The notes below the pieces were generated by a model. The model was not told the origin of the DNA. It saw only the letters and a program-made list of their open reading frames with translations, and made no database searches. The position numbers and the translations under genes were made by a program. Shown piece by piece: positions 48,501 to 61,400 of a DNA stretch of 64,000 nucleotides (positions are counted from its first letter, which is position 1; every line of letters begins with the position of its first letter). Origin of the DNA: Steromphala cineraria (lineage: Eukaryota > Mollusca > Gastropoda > Trochida > Trochidae); contig OU744727.1 of the NCBI GenBank assembly GCA_916613615.1, forward strand, positions 20,716,093 to 20,780,092, in the 5' to 3' direction.

Positions 48501-49408
48501 CTTTGTAGTTGTGATAACAGGACTGTCTTCTTGTACCTCTTATTGTTCTATCAGGATTTATGGGTATTGTCTTACACTGGTTATATCTAGGGTGTAGAAC
48601 ATAATGGCCATTAAGAATGCTATTATTTGTTTTGTCAGTTGTCCTTAGTAGGACACTTCAGAATCTGTATTCTCTGTTTTGTGTAGTCATCACTTTTCAA
48701 TCATTTTGAAGGTCAATGTTGTTTTATAATAATTTTACATACAATAATATATATATAGAAAAAAAAATGAATTTAAAATTAGGAATGATGATCAATTTAT
48801 GTGTTATTTCCCTGGTAAATTCAATCATCAAAATTCCAATGTGCCGCTTTTATTTTGTCCATATTTTGTTTACTGTTAAAATCATTTCTCACATTCAAAT
48901 TGTTTTTATTGGTACAGAAACATTTGTGAATTTTAGATTATGAATGGAGGGATGTTTGTAAAAGATATCAAGTAAAAGATTTATTAATACAGGATTAAAA
49001 AAAAGAATTAAAACAAATTTACACAAGAAATATCACCCAATAAGGATAAATGGATTCTAAAAGAAAGAAAAAAAGTAAAAGATTTATTTATTTCAATGTT
49101 CATATCCCTTTCTAGATTAGTTCCGTACTTCCAGATCATCAATCATAGTTGATTGAAACTTTTCATTTAATCATTGGAATCACAAGTCATAATTAATATG
49201 TATAATTATTGTGTGATTTCGCAACAAATTAAAATGTAAATCTTTTTCTGATAGCTTTATGAAATTGACTTTAATTTTAATCTCTCTAAATATCACAGAG
49301 CAATGACACAGCTGAAAACCAAAAACGTCAATTCCGCACAAATATAGAGGAACTGAAGTCCAAACTTCACGATACCATTGTCAACAGAGACACCATCCTT
49401 GAACTCAG
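39501..49408 (+). CDS. CCDC158: CCDC158 exons 1-6
   Basis: Exons: 39501-39747 (phase 1 at its end), 43598-43635 (0), 45819-45901 (2), 46904-47092 (2), 47476-47545 (0), 49299-49408 (2). Together they encode residues 1-245. Exon 1 holds the start ATG at 39501; the product is Ser/Thr/Asn-rich until EFSEQIKRLEMEGHKLRE. A second ATG at 39491 is out of frame and opens a 26-codon upstream ORF overlapping the start. Exon 2 is only 38 nt (NVSLDGTDSAFE). Exon 4 encodes LDQQRKETDRLQSQLLADLP and a Ser/Pro stretch; coiled coil proper begins in exon 5. Intron 1 (3.85 kb) and intron 5 (1.75 kb) show no other gene. Confidence 0.85.
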
Positions 49409-52400
49409 GTAATTCTGACATTAATTAGTAACTTTAGATTACCTGTTAAATGACATGTTTTCACGGAATTGTATTAAAATCATATATTTATAACCTATTT
49501 AATAAGGAGGAATTCACCCTCAAATCTTTTCATAAAAAATACCAACACAGCCATCTCTTTAATCATTTTGAGAAACAGAAAGAAAACACTCTTCATTTAG
49601 CATAACAAAATCAAGACTTCCATTCTGAAATATTCCATAAGTCAAGTACCGGTAACGTAACGCAATAAACCTGATTTGAACCCTTACAAAAAGCCTCACT
49701 ATTTTCCCTCTTCTATTCCAAAAGACAAAAGGAAAGCACTAGTCAGGAGAGTGTTATCAGCAAACTCAAGTCATCACTTCAGCAACAGCATGAAAAGAAC
49801 AAGAACCTAGAGTCATCCTTGTCTGACTCCAACAGAAAGCTGGAGACTCTCACCCAGTCATGCTACCTCACGGACACAGTGGTCAGTCAGGTCAAGGCCC
49901 TGCTGACCGAGAGGGAGAAGGCCCGAGGCAAGCCGTATTTCGACTCCAACCCTGCGTCCAGTCAGGGTCCTCCAATGCTTGTCCACACCCTAGAGAGATG
50001 TCTGCAGGAGTTGGAAACAGAGCTTGATATAAAGAAGACAAGGCTGGCAGATGTAAGCGCTGCAAGGTTTTCTTTGAATTTATTTTTGTATAGTTTCAAT
50101 CTCAAAGCATTTAGGCAGCCAGTTCATGCTATTTTAAATTTTTCTGTCTATGGTACTTGTGGTCTATTCATTCTGATGTACATCAGTAAGAATGCCCTGA
50201 TTGATAATTGAGTGTTGAATCTGAGTTACCTAGGGTCTGTGATTGAGGCTTGACTGCTTGCTACAAATGATGCCTGTGACATGTGATTATATATGTGGTT
50301 CTGTGTCTAGTCAGTTGTTCAATTTTAGATACTTGAAAAGCGAACTTTTGTGAATTTATTGGCACTTAAGTCAACAGCAAAAGCATTAAGATTTTAAAAT
50401 GAATATTTGTCTGATTTTCAGCTTCAGCAACAACTAGAAAAGATCCAGTCTGAAACCTCCATCAAGGAACAAACTTTGACGAAAGAGTATCATGACAAGT
50501 AAGCGGCAATATGTCTGATAGAAATAAATGTAAAAACCATTGTCTTTTTAGCTCATCTGGCCTGTAAGGCCCGATGGGCTTATGGCATGGCATGGTGTCC
50601 GGCGTCCGTCCGTCCGTCCGCCCATCCATCCGTCCGTAAACTTTGTGGAATTTTGACTTCTTCTCCAGAACCATAAGGCCTAGAAAGCTTTGACTTGGTG
50701 TACAGACTCCTTGACTAGTGAGGATGATAAATTGTAGCTTTGGTGGCCTTGTGGCCCCTAATAAGGGCCACAGGGGCCAAGCCGTTAAAACCTATGTTCA
50801 TCTTCTTCTCCAGAACCATAAGGCCTAGAAAGCTGAAACCTTGTGTACAGATTCCTTGACTAGTGAGGATTATAAATTAAAGCTTTGATGGCCCTGTGGC
50901 CCCTAATAAGGGCCACAGGGGCCACGCCCTAAAAACCTATTTTCATCTTCTTCTCCAGAACCATAAGGCATAGAAAGCTGAAACCATGTGTACAGACTCC
51001 TTGACTAGTGAAGATTAATAATTGTAGATTTTGTGACCCTGTAGCCCCTACTAAGGGGGGAAACACGTTGGGCACACCCTAAAGCAAAATCAAATATACA
51101 GCCTGATGAGCTACAGAGCCAATGGCTCTATTTTTAAAAGTAAAATATCTTTGAATAAAGCTTTGAAAAATGTTTTTGTTGCTTTCAGGAGATCTTATTC
51201 ATCTTGTATTTGAAACTTATGAATTTCTTTATTTTCAGTTTACAAAGGGAGACTGAGGATGCATTAAAGAGGTACATTTTGACATGTTCTCTATAAAGTT
51301 TCTTGTTAAATAGTATACAAAGTGCAAAAATTGGATAAAGCAAAACATATATTGATCAGTAGGGCTTAGAAACTTCATTGCAAACATACAAGACAAATAA
51401 CATGGATAACAACTCCTTTTTTGATATCACACAACTTTTCTGGTCAACTTCTTGCCCTATCATTCACCTGAAGAAGGGTCAAGAAGTGGCTCAAAAATGT
51501 CAAAAAGAAGTTGTTGTCCAATGTCCATAATATTTGTCTCATAATATCACACAATCTTCTAAATGAATTTCTCCTTGCAAACATTGGAAGTATTGATGAT
51601 TACATCTCTGCATCCACAGTCTTGAAATAGCAAAGACAAGTTTTTGAATATGCTTTTCAACAAGATGAAAAAGGCTTTTGATTTAATCGTTGCTTCTTTA
51701 CATTATCTTTACCAGAGTAACAAGTTTGACATCTGAGCATGAGAAACAGTTGGAATCAGCGAATGAGAGAGCAACAAATGCAAGGAAACAAGCAACAGCT
51801 CTGCAGAATCAACTCAATGTCTTACAGTAGGTGGATTTACATGGCATGTCAATGCTTTGTCAAATTGAGATAACCATTGTTGCAACATTATATATACTGT
51901 GAATATTGAGAAAGTTTTCAGAAAGTATGTTAGGGAAAACAGCAGATGGTTACCGGTATATCTAGAGTCCTGATGCAGTATCTTGTCTCTAAGTGTACTG
52001 CAAAAGGGTTACTGAATTGTTTATGAATTCTTATATCAGTTTGGATACTGGTACAGCATAAAGGGTACCAGTTGTGCAGGCAGAGTTGTAAATATGTGAT
52101 ATTAGGTTTAAGTTTGCGCTCCGTCTGTCTGTGGTTGCATGTGGTACCTGTAAGACATTTCTCAGTAACTATTTAATATAATTACCAAAGTTCCTGTGAG
52201 TTTTCCAATTATCAATGTTGGAGTTTGAAAATCAGAATCAAGAAGATAATCTTTAATGAGTTATAGCCCTTCAGATATGCAAATGTTGTTGTTATCATTA
52301 CTTTGGTATCTTTTAATTCAATTCAAAACATGTCTGTTCAGCATGGAACCTTTTGCTTAAAATTAAACAATAGCAGATCATGAGCCTATGGAAATAACTT

Positions 52401-55400
52401 GGACCAATTCAAATTTATCAATGAAAAACAATTTGTCCTGCCAGGAACCAGTTGGATCAGCAGATGAAGATGAAGGATGAGCTGGTCGCTGAGCTTGAGT
52501 TGAAGGTGCGCAGTCTGAAGGGGGAACTCACCGACGACAGGTCCAAGTGGCATGAAAGGGTATGTGCAGCTATATTGTCAGACCATAAACTCTCCTGCTT
52601 ACAGTCACCCATATTTCCATATTATGTTTGTTGATTCAATGCTTTGACAGAGTTACTTGACTCATATATTTATCTGATGAAAGTTGTTGAGGTCCAAAAT
52701 TTATTTTTTATGATTTCATAGCCTTACAACTTTTTGAGTAATTTTTGCGTTCTCTTTCACATCTGACTGTAATATTTTTGAATTGGCACATTGAATTTCA
52801 TTACTCTCTTAACCAATTGTTTCCTTTGACTTGCGAACAAGTTTATTGGATTGATTCAGAAACTACCAACTATCTGAAAATAATGATTTCTTTTAGCTTA
52901 GTGTCTGTGGTCTGATTAAGGTAGTTCGTGACCATTATCCAAAATCCTTCTTACAATGATAGCATGTTTCACCCATGTCATCATGTGTCAATTAAACCAG
53001 ACTCATAACTGTGTTATGTCCCCTGTGTAGAGAGAAGCAATGGAGGGTAGCCTGGAGCAGGTCCAGAGAGAGCTGGGGAGTGTCAAGTCAGACCGGGAGG
53101 AGAGAGTCAGGAAGTGTTCTGTACTGGAGACTCACCTACAGGACCTTCAGGTACGCCTTATACGTATTTAGAGCATCTGAGACTGTAAGTTATTGGTTGG
53201 TTTATAGGGGACTATATACTGTAAATGTATTCTTTAAGAGGGCATCCTAAACAAATCTATTGTGTAAATTGGGTTAGTCCTTATTAAGAGTCCCATTTAC
53301 TGCCAACACTGGAGATTTAACTAATTCTATTTTTTTTTAACATTTTCAATCATCTATTCTCATGTACCCTGAAGAGAGGGCTGACTGTTTTCTCTGTTAT
53401 GAGGGCACTGTGTCTTCCTTTTAGATTGAACTGATTAGTCTTCTATCTATTTACTATGTCTCCTCTCCTAAAAGGATCTATGCCAACCTGGGAAAGAGAT
53501 AAATGATTTTAATGATATTCTTCTATTGCAGATAACTCAGTGAACCTTTATGAAAAAGCCGATCTTCGAATAAGTTGAATTTCATCTATGTCATCTAGCA
53601 CGGTATTATGTTGAGAAAAAGCTGATATCCAAATTTCTTTGATTTCAACATGTCCTCGGTCACTCTGTGCACCCATGACAAAAAACAGTTCCCAAACTTC
53701 ATGTTAATGATCTAGCTATATCTTCTACCATCCAGGGCTCCGTGTCTACCCTGGAGAGAGAGCTGGACACCGAGCGAGGCCGCATCAAGAAGCAGCTGCA
53801 GAGAGAAGAGGAGTTGAGGAGTAAGCTGCTCCTCACCGAGAACTCTCTCACTGGCAAACAACAGGACGTCCAGCGACTGGAGAAGATGCTTGATGTCGTC
53901 AAACAGGAGTGCTCTTCTCAGATGCAGGATAGGGTAAGCTGTATATTGATTTGAAGAGATTTCAAATGAAGATTGCAGATGCTGTGAATGGTATTATTGA
54001 ATTGTAGGAGTCTTATGGATTTGAATTATCTTGATGTAGCAGGATAAGAATAAAGATGCACTTTATTGTGGTGTGCTTATCTCCTTGTGCAGAATGAGGA
54101 AAATCTTAACAATCTATAATGTATATTTTATATGTTACAGTTCTCAAGACCTCAATGTTACAATACCAATTGTAAAACAGTTTAAAAACAGAATCCAACA
54201 AATAATTGACTTGAACATTATCCTCTTCCGTTAACAAATTATGTTCTGTTTATTAAAAGATAAAAACAACAATTTGAGATACATTGACCCATTACCTGCA
54301 AACATTTCCAGTGAAGCTGACTTTCAGGTCTCGTGATCAAGGAAAAGGCATATCTATTTCATTACAAAGTAAAAGTTTTTAACTCTGCATTTGCAGATCC
54401 AAAATGCTGAGAAATCAGAACGAGAGCGCAGCAACGAACAGATCCAGAGTCTAACTGCCCAATTGAGCAGCCAAACAGAAAAATGTAATAAAGTGACAGT
54501 TGAACTAGAACTGACCCGCACAGAGATGGCTAGTTTCAAGGAGCAGATCAAAGACTTAACCGAGAAACTGGAGTCTGCTAGAATACAGCTGGAGGCAGCC
54601 ATGAGTGAGAAGAGACATCTGTCCGAACTAGTCAACGACAGAAAGGGAGATTTGGAAAGGATTTCAAAAGAAAAGGACTATTATTTCAACCTCCTTGAAC
54701 AGAAGAACGACGAGTTAGGGCGTGTGAAGGCAGAGAAGGAGAGAGTTTGTGTTCAAATGGATGAAAAAGAGCGAAATCTGTTGGCATTGAAACAACAATC
54801 GGACAATATCTCTCAGCTTGTGGAGGTGAATTCGAGAACGAGTGAAAATATCAGGGAGGAAAAGGAACGAATAATTTATTTGTTGAATGAGAAATCGGCA
54901 GCTGTTGAGGAACTGAGAACAGGTCAGGAGAGTATGGGAAAGAAGTTGAGGTTACGAGAGAAACGGATCCGTGATTTAGAAGAAGAGAGGATGAAGCTGA
55001 CGGAGGAGTTGGCTCTCAAGGTGCAGGAGATGGAAGCTACACACAATGAGAAGGAGAATCTGTTTAAGGAACTGAAAGACAGTCGGTTGGAAGTGGCAAC
55101 GTTAACTCAAACTAAGGAAATGATGAAGAAGGAACTGTCCAAACAGAGACAGAGTTATGAGAAAGATGTCACCAAATTACAGTCTAAATTGAAAGGTTGG
55201 TTTGTTGTATCTTGTTGATCTTACTTTTAATTTATCAAGTGGTATCACTTATTTTATAATGGACAACTAAAATGCTTTCATTTCCAGTATCTTTGAAATA
55301 TTTATTTGTTGATATAAGATGTGTTGGCAAGGATATTCAATATGGTTTAGTCAATGTCATAAAAACTTATAGTGAAATGATTTTACTAAAACATTGCAGC

Positions 55401-58400
55401 ATTTAATGTTGAAGCTTTCAAAAAATTTATCATTAAAAGTGTTTAAGTTATTGATGTTAAACATGTAAATTTGATGCTGATTGTCTCCATGAATGCATTT
55501 TATTCTTTGAAATCTTCAAAACAAATTGTCAAAAACAATTATTGATGCTTCGCTAATGTATGTGTATTTCAGGTGCTGAATATGATCTAAAACTAGCTAC
55601 AAAGACATTAAAAAGCAAGGATTCTATTGATAATAAAGGTATTGTTTGAACTTTCATTAAGCTTTAAAAAACTCTTGATCATTTATTGATAAAACATTTT
55701 TTTAAATTAATCAATTCTTTAAGCAATCCCCTCAGTTAATACATACTATTAATACATATTATTTTGCCTCCTTCCACCAAACACTGAAGCTAACCATCAT
55801 AGACATGTTATAAATTGTTCCTAGGATCTACGTACCTTATTGTTATGCCATATTTTGAGTTTGACCTGTATTGTGTTGTTTTCATATAAGTGAAGGTGGT
55901 AAATACCAAATGATATTTCCTGACCCATACCGGGTATTGCTAACAGTCATGAAGCAGTACTTCTGTACATCAAATTGGTTGTCTCTCTTCTGAATTGCCT
56001 TTATCGGTTTCAGCTGTACGGTATGCTGACAAGATGCAGAAGGAGATTACTAACAAGAGGGGTGAAGTCGACACGCTACAGTCCAAAATGCGCAAATATG
56101 AAGATAAATTAGAATCTCTTGCAAAGGTTAAACTTTATTTCTTAGCAAAAATTACTGAAAAGAAGATGAGGAATAAGACTTAATGCAGATATGAATATTG
56201 ATACCAATATAAAAGGGTTTATTTTCATAACCTTTAAACTCAAATCCTTCCATGTGCTGTTCAATATTATTACTATTAAGGATTTTCCATTCTTGCTTAT
56301 CAGTGACTGTGCCAGCAAATCATCAGTTCAACTTGATATGCTTGAAGTCGCCTTCTTAACAGCACACTGATTATGGTTACATTTGATCTGAATTTAATGA
56401 GATTTGTATAAATGGACCAAACAAACAATGAAATTTCAAACAGATGAATAAAATATGCCAATTATTTCCTAACTAGTAACTTTCCTTTACATTTATGAGT
56501 CAACAAAAATTAATTTCAAAATTACAAATGATAAATACATAATCATTTGCAACATCCCTACAAATGATTTCTTTCCACTTTCCAGGAGAAGTTGATGATA
56601 GAGAGAGACAATGAGAACCTAAAGAAGTCCCTCAACAAGTCAGTACTGCACACCCAGACACTGACCGCGGAGCTGGAACACAACTCTTGCAAGAACCAGG
56701 AACTCAGGGACCACATACAGGAACTCGTTACTGCTCTGGAAAAGGTGGGACTGGTTTCAGGGAAAAGTACACATTAGCCAACTAAGCAATGCTAATACCA
56801 TTCTGCAATGCTTGCTATTTGCCTTGTTTCATTGTTTCAAACTTTCCACCATAGCCCACAAGGCATATCTCATGCTTTCTTTAACAAGCTAATCAAAGCC
56901 TTGATTCATACTGCCTTCAGTCGTTATTGTGGTGCAGTGCCTTCATTGGTGATTAAAAGGGAGAAACTATAAAGTGATATCTGAATGGACTACGGTTATA
57001 GATGCAGAAGACTTGAGGTCTGATACTAGAAAGTTTACAGAATGTAGAATGGCATGTATAAGGCAGTGATGCAGACAACATAAGTTATATATTTTTTCAA
57101 CAGTAGAAAATGTATTTTCAACATCACGATACGCACCTCACACTACTAATTAATTTAAGAGGTTATCCACTTAATTTTCACGATTACAGTATTTGGTAAA
57201 TTGTGTGATCGTTTTGAGGGGTCTGTTCCATAAACCCTCAGAAAGTCTTAAACCCAGGCCCCCTAATATCCACATGCTATTACATCATGGAAGACAAAAC
57301 TTCCTTGTTTCATTCCTTCCTCTGTTATGTTGCTAGTGTTTAACCCTCCTTGCTGTGCAAAGGCGTGTATAAAGATTGCATCCTCCTAGGATATTTTTTG
57401 TACTAGTATTTGGTAAAAAGTGATGGATTTGTTGCAAATTGTAGTGAAAACCGAGGTAAGTTTTGTTTTCTTTCGGCTGTTTCAAAATTGCCATGAAGAT
57501 CCATAATAAATGAAGGCACTTTAAATGCACAATTTATGTGATCTTTAGTACCTAAGGTAATAATTTTTAATGAAAACTATTTTGTAGGCGAGTGGGAAGA
57601 CAGCATCGTCCCACGCCCAGCTAGAACAAGTACAACAACAGATGGCTAAACTGAAGATCAAGCATCAACTAGACCTCAAGGTAAGAGCTTCAGAATGAAT
57701 ACTTTCATCTGTATTATGACCAAAATGCTTTTTAAGAACATATTGCAAGAAGCACCCATAAAATATCCCTTGATATGAGGAGGAGATTGATAATTTCAAT
57801 CCAATGTATGCATTCAATCCTAATAGGAGTCAAGTGTTGCAGATTTGCTTCCCACCTACTGTTCAATGATAGTCCTGGAGTTTGATATTGGTTTGATGTT
57901 GAAATGTTTTTAATACAAATAATTACCATGTAGTGATCACAAAATGGACATTGTTTATCCACATTATTAGATCAAATTACCACCTACCAAAAATATCTCA
58001 ACGTTAAAAGTTATCTATATTAGGAGATAACATTTCAACTGTTGGTAAAACTTTCTTTGTTGTGAGATGTCAAGACCAAAGGTTATCACAAGAATACAAA
58101 TGCAAATACCAAGCTAAAACAGAAATTTGGAGAATTAGACCTCAAAGATAAGTAATTCACGCTATCAAAATCTAGCTTTCTTGATTTTATAAAAGGTTAG
58201 CAAGAATCTTAATTAATTTCAGGAAGCAGAGCACTTCATCACAGGAAAGTCTCCCCAGTACCCTACACCAGTGCTGCCTCCAAGTGGTAGACAGAGCTTG
58301 GAGAATGGCCCGAGTCTGAGTAACCACAAACACAAACACACTGGCAAAGTCAGTCAGCACAGTGCAGACATTGATGATCACAAGGTGGGTAGTGGGATCA

Positions 58401-61400
58401 GCTAGCATGATTTGTATCTGTTATGTAAAGTCAGAAGTTTTATATGTATTTTCTTTATGGCCATTGAGCAATGACAGTGAAAAATACATGTCATTTGAAA
58501 CCCATGAAAGAAATTGTTATACTCAGATGATTCAATGGAAAGGTTTTTGGTACAGTGATTGCTTAAAAATTGTGCAAATATATTGATCTGTAAAAGTACA
58601 CTAAATTGTACAATTTCAAAATTAAAAATATAGCGATGTGGTTTGATACAATGGTCACAAGAATAATCTTAGCAAGTGTCAAAAATTCACTTATAATATA
58701 CTCAGAAGTTATATCATTAGGTGGCATGTTACCCTATCCTTTTCAATCAATCGAACTGAAATGACGTGTCTTCAGATGAACGTACAATTGATCAAGGTCT
58801 AAGATCAATTATGAGCATGTAACTCTGTCCTCTTGAGTTGGACGCAAACTTAACAAATCAATCTAAGCCATTGTCAAAACTTTTATCAATTTCGAGACTA
58901 GACCAATGATGTGTCATGTTGCAGTCATCCAGTGAGACAGGAGAGAACTACACAGAGGTGGGACACGAGCTGAAGGCTCTACTCACTGAGATGAGATCTC
59001 TTGTAGCAGGGCAGAAGGAGATGACCAAGAAGTCGAACATCAGACCCTCGTACAGGCACTCCTCTCCACTTCAGAAAAAGTTTGTAGCAAGGATATACTT
59101 CAGTTTCAAGTTTTAAGTGAAAAGATTTCATGATGGTCCAAGATCTCATCAAATGCTCAATAATACACTTAATTACTTATGGTGTGGTTGTTATGTAAAA
59201 TACAATTACTCAAGATTTGACTTCCAAAACGGTCTTCCATGACCAAGGCAACAGGCAGACCATCTGGGAAGTTAGATCTTGAGTCTTGTATTTCACATTA
59301 TGACCTCACCATGAGTAATTAAGGGCATGTTATAGCATTGAACAGCATTAGTCTCAGACAAAATTGGATCAAAGATATTACTAGAGAATTAATGGAATGT
59401 TTGCCCAGAATTATTAACCATTTTTATAGATAGTCAGAGGAAACCAAGAGGTTTGCAAGCAGGGAGAAAGGAGAAGGAGTCTGCATCACAATAACTGATA
59501 TTGTAAAGAGTTGCTTATCTTCAGTTCTATTTTTTCATGACCTATTCTCGAAAGCTAACTGAATTTTATTGTCCTCCAGATCTAAAGACTCTTCCCCAGA
59601 CCAGGACTCTCTGTCTGACTCAGAGATGGAGCCCAGCTGGTACAGGTCCAGACAGAGATCAAACATCGACTTCTCAGGGGTGTCTTCTGTCAGAGGTCAG
59701 TCACTCTCCCGTGTCCTCTTTACATTCAGAGAGGTTACCAAAGTAATATCTATCATGTTTCTTCTATAATTTTAAAGCATGTAATTGATTCAAATTGTAG
59801 TCAGAATTGCAGTTTTTCAGCTGAAGACTCCTTTCTTTTACCGTATACAACAAAGGTACAATTCATAAAAGTAGTTATTCGAATCTTCTAAGGCTATAGA
59901 TGTTCAAAGATTTGTCCTTGATATTTCAGTGTATCTATATTGATGGACTTCAATTTTTGACAGAGGGTAAACATGTGCTGCGATTTGATTATGAAATAAA
60001 GATAGTGTCTCAACAAATTATATGTTTTGAAACTGTTGTAGCTACAGCAAGCACAAGGCACTAACTATTCAAGAATGCCGAAAACATGATATGTACCTTT
60101 GATTTTGCCCTGGAAATAATTTTGTTCTTTTTTTCAGAAACACATTCAGCACCCCAGACTCCACAGAGAAGAACTAGAAGAAGTTGCTCAGCTGACCTGA
60201 ACCAATCTCGGAACAAACCGCGCCAGGAGAGTCGAATGAACGAGTCGAGCTACCTCACATCACCTAGTAGATCAGCCTACACCGGGTCTCCTTACAGGAG
60301 CAATGGTAGGCAACCTTGGGTGTGGTGTGTGGTTTTCACTGGGTCTGGCACTTTTGTTTTGTTTGTGTGAATCTTTCTCTGATAAAACATTGATATATGT
60401 ATGCAAGTGGATGAAAAAGGTGATGAGTTACATTTTGAATAATTGGCCAAACAATGTTATGACAACCAACTTTTGTCGGTTTTTTTGTGCAAGAAAAGCT
60501 AACTAGTCTAAAAGAAAAGTAATCTTGATGGGGAAATAGGAATATGTAAGCAAAAACGTAAACAAATTGTTGGGAGGTGGCACTTTTACGCCATGTTCAA
60601 CTGGTGGTTTGGCAACATGAGGATCCACTGAAGGAAACTGAGACAGAACCAACATGAATATTTGGACAAAATTAGAGAGATGTTTAAATTATCTTCGTTC
60701 TAAAAATGTCAAATGTTCAAGGATTACAGTACCTCTTTTAGGGATGATTGACATTGTGACAACCAAATTTTGCTTTTCTAATAAGAGAGTTGTACATAAA
60801 GGAAGTAATAAATTATTCAATTATTATTTAGCCTTATTAGTTAAAGTATTTGTAGTTGACTTTTGTTGTTTTTGGTAGCTAAGGCTTTAAGAATCTTGCA
60901 TTTCTACGCCAATCTTCACCTTTCACTAACAAAGAATCATTATTGAAGGGTCTGGAGCAACTGTAGAATAACATTAAGATTAAGAGCAAAGCTTCAATAT
61001 TTGGGTGATTTTCCCCAAATTTTTTTTTATAAGGTTATAATTTTTCCCACTACTACCATTAAATGATTATCTGTTTCACATCTCAAATATCGAATTCTTA
61101 GGATTGCAGTTTGTGACCAGACCCTTCATTTTATTTTCAACTCTCTCAGGCTGTCCTCTTTTTCCATCTTGTAGATGTGTCTGCAGCCCTGCATGCTATG
61201 TATGTGAACCCCCCTCCCTCTCACTCTCTACCTGCCATCAACACCGACACTGACACGCACCTCATCTCACCTGCAGACAGCACACCTATCTCTCTCTCAC
61301 CTGATTTACCTGATGACGAGCTCGAGGATCTCGCACCAGACACCTTTGCATCAGGTAGAAGTGTTTGTAGTACCGGTAATGTCATGGTTTTAATGTTCCA

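Noticed and set aside
50053..50211. Continuation of the CCDC158 frame past exon 7
   Set aside because: The sequence after GAT/GTAAGC is intron-like and the next exon joins in phase at 50422.
59696..59720. Later donor (GTTACC) for CCDC158 exon 21
   Set aside because: It would put exon 22 in a frame with an early stop; the GTCAGT donor at 59696 keeps the frame open.
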